40,344 nt of DNA, taken from Actinomycetes bacterium. Its GTDB lineage: Bacteria > Actinomycetota > Actinomycetes > Actinomycetales > Demequinaceae. Of the stretch, positions 27,201 through 35,022 are shown in pieces. Location of the stretch: contig JAUIBG010000004.1 in assembly GCA_030428165.1 (NCBI GenBank), forward strand, positions 1 to 40,344, written 5' to 3'. A program made the position numbers and the translations under genes. Positions within the stretch are counted from its first letter, which is position 1; every line of letters begins with the position of its first letter. The notes beneath the pieces are model-generated. The model searched no databases. It was not told where the DNA came from and saw only the letters and a list, made by a program, of their open reading frames with translations.

Positions 27201-27789
27201 CGGGGCGCTCGATGAGCGCGCGGGTGCCTGCGAGGCGACGGCCCGCCTCCTCGTGGCCCAGGACGGCCTCGCCCAGGAGGTTGAGGTTGAGGCGGACCTG
27301 GCCGTGGCCGTCGCTCTTGAGGCGGTCGATCGCCTTGCCCAGTTGCGCGGGGCGCGCGTCGATGACGAGGTGGCGGAGCATCGAGCGCAGCACGCGGCGG
27401 GAGACCGGCACGATCACCGCGGGGGCAACGGGGGCGAGCAGGCCGCCGATGCGCACCGCAACCCGCCACGGCCACGACAGGAATCGCGGCGGCTTCGCGG
27501 CGATGCGCGCGAGGCTGCGCGCGGCCACCTTCACGTCCTCGGGGCGGATGACCTCGTCGACGAACGCGACGGAGAAGGCGAGCCCGTCCTCGTCGCGCAG
27601 GAGCGCGGCCAGGCGCTCGGCCGCCGCGTCGCTGGGCTTGGCCCTGGACGCCTCGAGCCATGCGCGCACCTGCGCGATCGCGTCGTTCTCGTGAGCGCGC
27701 AGATCGTCGGCGGCGGCGAGCTGCGGAGCGAAGTGCTCGGAGTCGTGCTCGGGGCTCTCGTACGGCGAGGCGTCGTGGACGGCGGTCAT
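24274..27789 (-). CDS. putA: Bifunctional proline dehydrogenase / L-glutamate gamma-semialdehyde dehydrogenase
   Basis: 1171 aa; PRODH core (LNLLGEAVLG, VSIKVSST, RVVKGANLPMEQV) followed by ALDH core (VTPPWNFPVAIPAGG, AETSGKNAIIV, GHAGQKCSASS). Confidence 0.95.
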   Translation of the reverse strand: MTAVHDASPYESPEHDSEHFAPQLAAADDLRAHENDAIAQVRAWLEASRAKPSDAAAERLAALLRDEDGLAFSVAFVDEVIRPEDVKVAARSLARIAAKPPRFLSWPWRVAVRIGGLLAPVAPAVIVPVSRRVLRSMLRHLVIDARPAQLGKAIDRLKSDGHGQVRLNLNLLGEAVLGHEEAGRRLAGTRALIERPDVDYVSIKVSSTVAPHTPWAFDAAVDEAVEALAPLYEAAAAQTPPTFINLDMEEYKDLELTLAVFTRILESHPSLEAGIVLQAYLPDALGGMIRLQEWARMRVADGGAPVKVRVVKGANLPMEQVDAELHGWPLATWESKGHSDASYKAVLNYALTPEHAANIRIGVAGHNLFDVALAWEIATDRGVTDAVDVEMLLGMAPQQAAAVRDTVGRLLLYTPIVEPHDFDTAIAYLIRRLEEGASHENFMSAVFDLDDPQLFARERERFAQSLALIPADVPAARRTPRAVPTAPQAEFDNAPDTDPSVLANVRWADGIRSRMEHSTLGLETAEAGWLATADAVDGAVATARAAGADWGAWAPAERARVLRQAALELEARRAELLEVMGHETGKVIEQGDAEVSEAIDFANYYAASALELNDVDGATFSPLPVTLVTPPWNFPVAIPAGGVLAALAAGSAAILKPAEAAHRSGAVLAEALLAALAEAGAPKGVLQYVRVDERELGERLVAHDGVDQVILTGAYETAALFRSFKPSMRLFAETSGKNAIIVTPSADLDLAARDVAYSAFGHAGQKCSASSLVVLVGSVATSERFRRQLVDAAASMPVGLPWEAASRIGPVIEPPRGKLAKALTELESGQEWLLEPRAVDGSDVLFTPGIRTGVQPGSEFHLTEYFGPVMGIMTADTLDEAIALVNAVDYGLTSGLHSLDTEEIQRWMGGVQAGNLYVNRSITGAIVRRQPFGGWKKSAVGTGTKAGGPSYVASLGTWSDAPVTSGAAAEAEAADELAVEFASLAERCGAGADAVAWLRSALASDAAAWQREFGVVADPSGLEFEINAFRYHPTPVTVRAGAASPVETLRVVAAGLRAGARPALSLTEALPEPVMAALRDRGVELVVEGEQSWAERAARMSAAGGRVRLVGVEPAATIDALGGTPAVAVYSAAPVAAGRIEMLPFLREQAVSITAHRFGTPRRYEVPVPTA

Positions 27790-27898
27790 GGGGGCTCCTC
27801 AACGTGGGTTTCCCTCAGTGTGGGGCCGCACTAACCATCGCGAAAAGCGGCTAGTTCCGTCGATGACTATTCGAATCTGTCGATGCTAACGTGAGGAG
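27790..27898. promoter_or_regulatory. Divergent putA-lysR intergenic region with 7-bp direct repeat GTCGATG spaced 20 bp
   Basis: GTCGATG at 27859-27865 and 27879-27885 immediately upstream of the LysR gene. Confidence 0.4.
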
Positions 27899-28789
27899 AT
27901 GTTCGAGACCCGGCGCCTGCGGCTGCTCCACGAGCTCGCGCAGCGCGGCACGATCGCCGCGGTGGCCGAGGCGCTCTCCTACAGCCCCTCGACGGTGTCG
28001 CAGCAGCTGGCCGTCCTGGAGCGCGAGGCGGGAGTGCCGCTTCTCGAGGCCGACGGCAGGCGCGTGCGCCTCACCCCGCAGGGCAGGACGCTCGCGAGGC
28101 ACGCCGCCGCGATGCTCAACGCGGACGAGGCGGTGAGGGCTGCGCTCGTCGCCGACCACGCCGAGCACATCACGCTTCGCGTGGCCGCGATCCACACGTC
28201 GATCCATCCGCTTGTCTCGGCGGCGCTCGCCGCGCTGCGCGAGGCCGAGCCCGGCATCGACGTCACCGTGACGGCCACCGCGCCGGAGCACGGCCTCACC
28301 GAGCTGCGGGCGCGAGGCTTCGACCTGGTCATCGCGGAGCAGTACCCGGGTGCGACCCGCGGCTACTCCCCCGACCTGGAGCGCGACCTGCTGGGCCTCG
28401 ACCCCATCGCGCTGGCGGTGCCGCCGCACCTGGCAGCGTCGAGTCTCGCCGATGTCCGGGCGATGCCGTGGGTGATGGAGCCCGAGGGCACGGCCTCGCG
28501 CCAGTGGGCGACGCAGCAGTGCAGGGCTGCGGGGTTCGAGCCCGAGGTGGTCTTCGAGGTGGCGGACCCCCAGATCCACATGCAGCTCATCGCGGACGGC
28601 CACGCCGTCGGCCTGCTGCCGGGGCTGGTCTGGTCGCGGGGTGCGCCCGTCAGGGTCGTCCAGCTCAGCGACAGCCCCAGCCGCGAGCTGTTCGCGGCGA
28701 CGCGCGCGGCATCGGCCGGCTCCGTGCCGTTGGCGGCGCTCAGGCGCGCGCTGCGGGAGAGCCTGCTCGCGCTGCAGGGAGCGGACTGA
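27899..28789 (+). CDS. LysR family transcriptional regulator
   Basis: MFETRRLRLLHELAQRGTIAAVAEALSYSPSTVSQQLAVLEREAGVPLLEADGRRVRLTPQGRTLARHA + substrate-binding domain. Confidence 0.93.
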   Translation: MFETRRLRLLHELAQRGTIAAVAEALSYSPSTVSQQLAVLEREAGVPLLEADGRRVRLTPQGRTLARHAAAMLNADEAVRAALVADHAEHITLRVAAIHTSIHPLVSAALAALREAEPGIDVTVTATAPEHGLTELRARGFDLVIAEQYPGATRGYSPDLERDLLGLDPIALAVPPHLAASSLADVRAMPWVMEPEGTASRQWATQQCRAAGFEPEVVFEVADPQIHMQLIADGHAVGLLPGLVWSRGAPVRVVQLSDSPSRELFAATRAASAGSVPLAALRRALRESLLALQGAD

Positions 28790-28856
28790 ATCGTCCCCGA
28801 GTCGTGGGTGACGTCCCGGACTCCCCACCTGAGACCGGATCTGGGAGACTAGCGCC

Positions 28857-29162
28857 ATGATCAGTGCTGCCCTGCTCGACGTCGAGGCAATCCGCCGCGC
28901 GTGCGAGCACCACGGCGTCGCCAGGCTCCGAATCTTCGGATCCGCGCTCACTGATCGCTTTGAACCTGAATCGAGCGACGTCGACTTCCTGGTGGACTTC
29001 CTGCCTGAACGGGAGGACATGTTCGACGACTACTTCGACCTGAAGCTCGAGTTGGAGCGGATCGTGGGTCGCGGGGTCGACTTGGTCGATGCTGGCTCGA
29101 TTCGCAATCCATTCTTCAAGAAGTCTGCCCTCGGTAACGCGCAGGAGCTCTATGCGGCCTGA
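28857..29162 (+). CDS. MntA-like nucleotidyltransferase (MNT domain) antitoxin
   Basis: HHGVARLRIFGSALTDRFEPESSDVDFLVDFLPEREDMFDDYFDLKLELERIVGRGVDLVDAGSIRNPFFKKSAL; GS...DVD nucleotidyltransferase motif. Confidence 0.88.
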   Translation: MISAALLDVEAIRRACEHHGVARLRIFGSALTDRFEPESSDVDFLVDFLPEREDMFDDYFDLKLELERIVGRGVDLVDAGSIRNPFFKKSALGNAQELYAA

Positions 29163-29513
29163 GTCACGACTTGCCGGTCTCGTCTGGGACGCGCTCGAGT
29201 TCTCCCGCAACGCCCAGATCGCGGTCGGCGAGGCGACAGTCGCGGAGTTCCTCGAGGGCGGGGTGGTCCCTTGGGCGACCGAACGCCAGATCGAGCTGGT
29301 CGGGGAGGCACTCAGCAAGCTGAGGCAGGCTGCACCTGAGATCGCCGAGCGGTGCCGAACGTACACAAGATCATCGGCATGCGAAATGTCCTGATCCACG
29401 GCTACCTCGTCGTGAACCCCCGCATCGTGCATCGGGCTGCGACCGAACAGGTTCCCGAGCTGATTCCCGTTCTCGAAGCACTCTTGGCCGAGCTGGCACC
29501 GTCGGAGGGATAG
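29152..29513 (+). pseudogene. HepT-like HEPN RNase toxin, frameshifted
   Basis: N-terminal part MRPESRLAGLVWDALEFSRNAQIAVGEATVAEFL...RQIELVGEALSKLRQAAPEIAER in frame to 29352; then frame changes to NVHKIIGMRNVLIHGYLVVNPRIVHRAATEQVPELIPVLEALLAELAPSEG* (HEPN RX4H motif RNVLIH + Tyr). Premature TGA at 29392-29394 in the original frame. Confidence 0.82.
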
Positions 29514-29686
29514 CCGGTGCCCGGTGCAGGGCGACTGCGGCGAGTCGGGTGACGGGGCCAGATTGGGACCCGCAACTTCCAGAGAGTCCGAGATTGAGCC
29601 TGCGCGCACCGCAGCAGACGGACTAGCGCGGGGTCGACGATCGGAGCACAATCGGGATTGAGACGGCGAATACGAGGAGGACAACC

Positions 29687-29860
29687 GTGATCCGTGGACT
29701 GCTGACAGTCCTGCTGTGGATCCTCGCCACCGCGGTGCTGGTGCTCCTGCTCGGGGCGCTGGGCGGCATCGGCCCCCGCGAGCTGGGCCTCGCCGCCCTC
29801 GTCGCTCTGCCCATCGGATGGTTCGCCGCGAAGGCCGTCGTGCGAGGACGCCCGTCGTGA
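29687..29860 (+). CDS. Small membrane protein (57 aa)
   Basis: GTG start with upstream gaggag; [57 protein letters not shown]; two hydrophobic segments. Confidence 0.6.
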   Translation: MIRGLLTVLLWILATAVLVLLLGALGGIGPRELGLAALVALPIGWFAAKAVVRGRPS

Positions 29861-30237
29861 CGATTGCGCGAGTGGCGGCGGTCGTCGCCGCGACCACGCT
29901 CGCCCTGTCGGGTTGCGCCCTCGTCGTCACGCCCGAGCCTCCGAGCCCGACATCCGCGGAGCGCGAGGCCTTCGACAAGGCGGCCGACCTTATCATCGAG
30001 GCGATCGACGTCAGCCAACTCGAGCAGGACGGCGATCCCGCCGGCGCCGAGTGGTGCGTGGGGTTCGAGCTCAACGGCGGAGCCGAGGGCACCGAGATCC
30101 TGGTGACCACGGAGCCCGAATTCGAGGGCGTCGTGGGCGAAGCCGTGGACGCGGTCGCCGACCAGGTCCTCAACGACTACGGCTACACCGTCGCGTTCGA
30201 GGTCAGACCCGGCGACTGCGCGCTCGACGACGACTAG
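29857..30237 (+). CDS. Small secreted lipoprotein (hypothetical)
   Basis: GTG start overlapping previous stop; [54 protein letters not shown]...; lipobox LSGC. Confidence 0.65.
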   Translation: MTIARVAAVVAATTLALSGCALVVTPEPPSPTSAEREAFDKAADLIIEAIDVSQLEQDGDPAGAEWCVGFELNGGAEGTEILVTTEPEFEGVVGEAVDAVADQVLNDYGYTVAFEVRPGDCALDDD

Positions 30238-32663
30238 ACCGTCGCGACGACCTCCACCGTCGAGCCCGGAGCGGCGTACGGCACCGTGTTGCCCTCGACG
30301 GCCACGCCGTCGACCGTCAGCGCGGCACCCTTGGCGCCCGAGTTCTTCACCGTGATGACGTAGTCCGCGCCGCGCACCGTGCGCTTGACGGTGAACTCCC
30401 CGACCTCGGCGCCGATGCACGGGTCGACGATCAGTCCGTCGTACCCGGGGCGCACGCCCAGCAGGTACTGGGAGATCGCCACGAAGTTCCACGACGCCGT
30501 TCCGGTCAGCCAGGAGTTCTTGGCTTCGCCGTGGCGGACGGCGTCCTTGCCAGCGATCATCTGCGCGTAGACGTAGGGCTCGGTGCGGTGCAGGTCGGAG
30601 ATCTCCTCGCGGTACGCCGGGGCGATCTGCTTCCAGTACTCCCACGCGTGCTCGGCACGGCCCACCACGGTCTCCGCGATGATGATCCACGGGTTGTTGT
30701 GGCAGAAGATGCCGGCGTTCTCCTTGTAGCCCGGCGGGTAGGTGCTGACCTCGCCGTACTCGACTTTGTACTCGGTGAAGGCAGGGTTGAGCAGCACCAT
30801 GCCGTGCGGGGTGTTGAGGCGCTCGCGCACCGAGTCCAGCGCCTGGACGGCGCGGCCGTCCTCGACGCCGGCGCCGCCCATGATGCAGAAGCCCTGGGGC
30901 TCGATCCAGATCTTGCCCTCGTCGTTCTCGTCGGAGCCCACCGGGCGCCCGAAGTGGTCGAACGCGCGACGGAACCACGCGCCGTCCCAGCCGTGCTCCA
31001 TGATGAGCTCGCGCATCCGCACGATGGCCGCATCGGCCCTGTCGGCCTCGGCGATGTCACCTCCGCGACGCACCAGCTCGGCGTAGTCGGGGCCGATCGC
31101 GATGACCATGCCGGCGATGAACACCGACTCGGCCGTCAGGCCGTCGGTGCCGTGGCTCGTGGTCTGGAAGGACTCGCCTGGCTCGGTCGAGAAGCAGTTG
31201 AGGTTGAGGCAGTCGTTCCAGTCGGCGCGGCCGATGAGCGGCAGGCCGTGGGGGCCGACGTTGGTCAGGGCGTGGTCGAACGACCGCTTGAGGTGCTCGA
31301 GCAGCGGCGCCGCGAGCGCGTCGTCGTTCTCGAACGGCACCATCTCGTCGAGGATCCCGAAGTCGCCGGTCTCCTTGATGTAGGCGGCGGCGCCCAGGAT
31401 GAGCCACAGCGGGTCGTCGTTGAAGCCGGTGCCGATCGAGTCGTTGCCGCGCTTCGTGAGCGGCTGGTACTGGTGGTACGCCGAGCCGTCGACCTTCTGC
31501 GTCGCCGCGATGTCGAGGATGCGCTCCTTGGCCCGCTCGGGCACCAGGTGGACGAAGCCCAGTAGGTCCTGCGAGGAGTCGCGGAAGCCCATGCCGCGGC
31601 CCATGCCGGTCTCGAAGTACGAGGCCGAGCGCGACATGTTGTAGGTCACCATGCACTGGTACTGGTTCCAGATGTTGACCATGCGGTCGAGCTTGTCGTG
31701 GCCGGAGTCCACCGTGTACGAGCCCAGAAGGCCGTCCCAGTAGGCGCGCAGCTTGGCGAACTCGGCATCGGCCTGCTCGGAGGTCGCGAAGCGGGCGAGC
31801 AGCTCGTGCGCGCCGGCCTTCTTCACGACGCCCTTGGACTCCCACTTGTCGTCCTGCGGGTTCTCCAGGTAGCCCAGCGTGAAGACGAGGCGCTTGGTCT
31901 CGCCCGGCTCGAGGCGCACCTTGAGGTGGTGGGAGCCGATGGGGTACCAGCCCGAGACGACCGAGTTCCCCGAGGTGGCGGTGTGGACCGCGACGGACTC
32001 GTGGAAGCCGTTGCCGACGCCGCCCATGTAGGTGTCGCGGTCGGTGTCGAAGCCCTCGACCGGAGCGTTCACGGAGTAGACGGCGTAGTGGTCGCGACGC
32101 TCGCGGTACTCGGTCACGTGGTAGATCGAGGAGCCCTCGAGCTCGACCTCTGCCAGCGACAGGTTGCGCTGGTAGTTGGTCTGGTCGTCCTCGGCGTTCC
32201 ACAGCGCGAACTCGACGAAGCTGAAGAGGCTGATCTCCTTGACCTCGTGCGTCTCGTTGGTGAGCGCGACGTGGTGGATCTCCGCGTTGGTGTCCACCGG
32301 CACGAAGTACAGGACGGAGGCAGTGACGCCGCCGCGCGAGCCCGTGATGCGGGTGTAGCCCATGCCGTGGCGGGTCTCGTAGAAGTCGAGGTCGGCCTTG
32401 TAGGGCTTGTACGCGGGGCTCCACACGTCGCCGCCGTCGTTGATCGAGAAGATGCGGCCGCCGGCGTCGACCGGCACGTTGTTGTAGCGGTAGCGCATGA
32501 GGCGGCGCAGCTTGGCGTCGCGGTAGAAGCAGTAGCCGCCCGCGGTGTGCGAGATCAGCGAGAAGAAGTCCTGAGTGCCCAGGTAGTTGATCCACGGGTA
32601 GGGCGTGTGAGGCGTCTCGATGACGTACTCGCGGGCCTCGTCGTCGAAGTGGCCGTACTGCAT
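30234..32663 (-). CDS. GH94 family glycoside phosphorylase (cellobiose phosphorylase-like)
   Basis: [117 protein letters not shown]. Confidence 0.92.
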   Translation of the reverse strand: MQYGHFDDEAREYVIETPHTPYPWINYLGTQDFFSLISHTAGGYCFYRDAKLRRLMRYRYNNVPVDAGGRIFSINDGGDVWSPAYKPYKADLDFYETRHGMGYTRITGSRGGVTASVLYFVPVDTNAEIHHVALTNETHEVKEISLFSFVEFALWNAEDDQTNYQRNLSLAEVELEGSSIYHVTEYRERRDHYAVYSVNAPVEGFDTDRDTYMGGVGNGFHESVAVHTATSGNSVVSGWYPIGSHHLKVRLEPGETKRLVFTLGYLENPQDDKWESKGVVKKAGAHELLARFATSEQADAEFAKLRAYWDGLLGSYTVDSGHDKLDRMVNIWNQYQCMVTYNMSRSASYFETGMGRGMGFRDSSQDLLGFVHLVPERAKERILDIAATQKVDGSAYHQYQPLTKRGNDSIGTGFNDDPLWLILGAAAYIKETGDFGILDEMVPFENDDALAAPLLEHLKRSFDHALTNVGPHGLPLIGRADWNDCLNLNCFSTEPGESFQTTSHGTDGLTAESVFIAGMVIAIGPDYAELVRRGGDIAEADRADAAIVRMRELIMEHGWDGAWFRRAFDHFGRPVGSDENDEGKIWIEPQGFCIMGGAGVEDGRAVQALDSVRERLNTPHGMVLLNPAFTEYKVEYGEVSTYPPGYKENAGIFCHNNPWIIIAETVVGRAEHAWEYWKQIAPAYREEISDLHRTEPYVYAQMIAGKDAVRHGEAKNSWLTGTASWNFVAISQYLLGVRPGYDGLIVDPCIGAEVGEFTVKRTVRGADYVITVKNSGAKGAALTVDGVAVEGNTVPYAAPGSTVEVVATV

Positions 32664-32744
32664 GGCAATGCCCTCTCTGGCGTGCGTTCCGCCCTCCCGG
32701 CGGCGGTCTGTTTCGACTCTACGCGCGCCGAGTCGGACGCGGCG

Positions 32745-32758
32745 TGAGAGCGCTCTCA
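32745..32758. promoter_or_regulatory. CebR/LacI-family-like operator TGAGAGCGCTCTCA
   Basis: Perfect 14-bp palindrome about 80 bp upstream of the GH94 start; one substitution per half-site from the known CebR operator TGGGAGCGCTCCCA. Confidence 0.8.
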
Positions 32759-32905
32759 CAGCATAGCCGGAACGGGGCGGCCGATGCGAGCCGAGGGTCC
32801 CGGGTGGGCTGTCGCCTCCGGCCCGCGCCGGGGTTTTCCACAGGCAGGCGGCGCCCGCTCGCGTCGGGTGCTCCACTGGAATCTCCGACGCCTGAGGGGG
32901 CACAC

Positions 32906-33547
32906 ATGAGCACGGACCAGCACTCGACGACTCAGCGACGCGGCCTTGGACCCGTGGCGCTCGGGTTCATCATTGGCGGCGCCGCGGCGATCGTCGGGAT
33001 CATCCTCGGAGTGGCGATCTCGGCGTTGGTGGTGGCGGCGCGAGGCGAGACCACCTCAGGCAGTTCCTCGACTGGCGCCACCGTCGTCGAGGTGCCGGCC
33101 ACGAGCTCGTCCTCCCCTGGTACCGACACCTCCTCGCAGCCGTCGCCATCGGCACAGTCGTTCGCACAGGGGCAACCCGATCCCTCATGGATCGTGCTCG
33201 ACGGGGAGCTCACCACGGAGTACGAGTACTACTCGTTCGCGACGGCCGCGGGCACCGCGGAGATCACTTTGGTCAGGAGTCCCGACACTGCGGCGACCTT
33301 GCTCGCCGCGCACCGGCAGTATCTCGACTCGGCCGCGACAGGCTGGAAGGAAGTCCGAGTCGACGCCATCACGTCCGCCCGGGACTACGAGATCGTCGCG
33401 ATGATGTGGACATGGAACGGCACGACGCAATGCTCGATGATCGTCGCCTCCGGGACCAGCGCGGCGTCCCTCGGCGCGTCGGGCTCCGCCGAACCCTGCG
33501 CGGAGATCGAGGCCTTCGCGCTGTCGATCGAGTTCACCGACGAGTGA
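32906..33547 (+). CDS. Hypothetical single-pass membrane protein with Ser/Thr-rich linker
   Basis: [55 protein letters not shown]... TM helix then extracytoplasmic domain. Confidence 0.7.
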   Translation: MSTDQHSTTQRRGLGPVALGFIIGGAAAIVGIILGVAISALVVAARGETTSGSSSTGATVVEVPATSSSSPGTDTSSQPSPSAQSFAQGQPDPSWIVLDGELTTEYEYYSFATAAGTAEITLVRSPDTAATLLAAHRQYLDSAATGWKEVRVDAITSARDYEIVAMMWTWNGTTQCSMIVASGTSAASLGASGSAEPCAEIEAFALSIEFTDE

Positions 33548-33594
33548 GCCCGCCACTCCTGGCACCGCGAGGGACCACCCACTACCGTTGAGCC

Positions 33595-34170
33595 ATGCTC
33601 CTGTCTGACCGCGACATCCGAGCCCAGATCGACGCCGGACGCGTGACGCTCGATCCGTACGAGCCCGACATGATCCAGCCGTCGTCGATCGACGTGAGGC
33701 TCGACAAGTTCTTCCGGGTCTTCGACAACCACAAGTACGCGGCGATCGACCCTTCGATCGAGCAGCCGGAACTCACCCGCCTGGTCGAGGTCGAGTCCGA
33801 CCGGCCGTTCATCCTGCACCCCGGGGAGTTCGTGCTGGGCGCCACCTACGAGTCCGTCGCTCTCGCCGACGACCTCGCCGCACGCCTCGAGGGCAAGTCG
33901 TCGCTGGGACGCCTCGGCCTCCTCACGCACTCGACCGCCGGCTTCATCGACCCCGGCTTCGAGGGCAACATCACGCTCGAGCTGTCCAACACCGCGACGC
34001 TGCCCATCCACCTGTGGCCCGGCATGAAGATCGGCCAGCTGTGCTTCTTCCAGCTGTCCTCCCCGGCCGAGCACCCCTACGGCTCGTCGACCTACCTGTC
34101 GCGCTACCGCGGCCAGCGCGGCCCGACGGCCTCGAAGAGCTTCCTCAACTTCCACCGCACGGAGATCTAA
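33595..34170 (+). CDS. dcd: dCTP deaminase
   Basis: [43 protein letters not shown]...[34 protein letters not shown]...[28 protein letters not shown]. Confidence 0.96.
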   Translation: MLLSDRDIRAQIDAGRVTLDPYEPDMIQPSSIDVRLDKFFRVFDNHKYAAIDPSIEQPELTRLVEVESDRPFILHPGEFVLGATYESVALADDLAARLEGKSSLGRLGLLTHSTAGFIDPGFEGNITLELSNTATLPIHLWPGMKIGQLCFFQLSSPAEHPYGSSTYLSRYRGQRGPTASKSFLNFHRTEI

Positions 34171-34172
34171 GG

Positions 34173-34802
34173 GTGCGCGCGACGGCCGCGCTGCGAGGCT
34201 CGCTGGCCGCCGCAGCCGCGCTCCTCCTGCTCGGCGCCTGCTCGACCGCCGACGAGCCCGTCGGCCTCCTGGACGCGAGCGCGGCATCGGCCACCGCATC
34301 GGCCACCGCGACGCCCGATCCCTCGCCGACCCCAGCGCCCGCTGTGGCCACGCTCCCAGCCGATGCCGTCACGGACATCGCCGGCAAGGTCGCCTACACG
34401 CACCCCACCGGCTGGGTGGACGGACCCGAGTCCTCCGGCTCGAACTACGTGCGGCACGAGTGGAACACCGAGGAGGGCACGTACGTCGAGGTCACGGGCT
34501 TCTCGGGCCAGCCCACCGTGGACCCGACGGAGACGTCGCAGGCGTACGTGGACGCGACGTTCGGCTCCGCGTCGACGGTCACAAGGGATGCGGTCACCGA
34601 TGTCGACCCCACCCAGGACGCGCGCGAGGCCTCCGTCTCGCGCTTCGTCGTCGACTACAACGACGGCGGGCCCGTCGACGTGTTCTGCGTGGGAGCTGTC
34701 GAGGGCAAGGGCTTCGGCTTCCTCTACGTCGAGAGCTCCTCCGACGAGGACTTCCTCTGCAACGTGGCCGCGGCGGTGCTCGCCACCGTCGAGCGCGGCT
34801 AG
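34173..34802 (+). CDS. Hypothetical lipoprotein
   Basis: GTG start; signal + lipobox LLGACSTADEPVG; low-complexity linker ASATASATATPDPSPTPAP; globular domain. Confidence 0.75.
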   Translation: MRATAALRGSLAAAAALLLLGACSTADEPVGLLDASAASATASATATPDPSPTPAPAVATLPADAVTDIAGKVAYTHPTGWVDGPESSGSNYVRHEWNTEEGTYVEVTGFSGQPTVDPTETSQAYVDATFGSASTVTRDAVTDVDPTQDAREASVSRFVVDYNDGGPVDVFCVGAVEGKGFGFLYVESSSDEDFLCNVAAAVLATVERG

Positions 34803-34844
34803 CGTCCGGGCCGGTCGTGCACCCGCGCTACAGTGGCAAGTACG

Positions 34845-34950
34845 ACAGGGGAGCACCTCCCGTGACCGATGCGGGACCCAGGGTGCTGAGAGTGCGGGAA
34901 GCCGCAGACCCTCGAACCTGATCCGGCTCGCACCGGCGTAGGGAGTCGAG
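34845..34950 (+). ncRNA. TPP riboswitch (THI element)
   Basis: acaggggagcacc...gggtgctgagagtgcggg...cagaccctcgaacctgatccggctcgcaccggcgtagggag; conserved CTGAGA (34886-34891) and GAACCTGAT (34914-34922) with downstream GCGTAGGGA. Confidence 0.96.
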
Positions 34951-34999
34951 TCTCGCTCCGGTCGCGTATGCGGCACCCCCGCGAGCGCGACCGGGGACC

Positions 35000-35017
35000 C
35001 CTCCTAGTACTAGGAGG
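35000..35017 (+). promoter_or_regulatory. 18-bp perfect palindrome sequestering the Shine-Dalgarno (riboswitch expression platform)
   Basis: CCTCCTAGTACTAGGAGG; SD AGGAGG 35012-35017, ATG at 35023. Confidence 0.8.
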
Positions 35018-35022
35018 ACGCC

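Noticed and set aside
24169-27834. 1221-aa plus-strand ORF fully antisense to putA
   Set aside because: Arg/Gly/Asp-rich shadow translation typical of high-GC antisense frames; the putA frame has clear family motifs.
30234-32903. 889-aa extended version of the GH94 ORF starting upstream of 32663
   Set aside because: The extension crosses the CebR-like operator and promoter region and has no homology-like content; ATG at 32663 gives the conserved GH94 N-terminus.
34283-34310. 12-bp tandem repeat gcatcggccacc in a lipoprotein gene
   Set aside because: Only two units encoding an Ala/Ser/Thr linker; low-complexity linker behaviour, not a regulatory array (its core word is covered under the CCGATGC finding).
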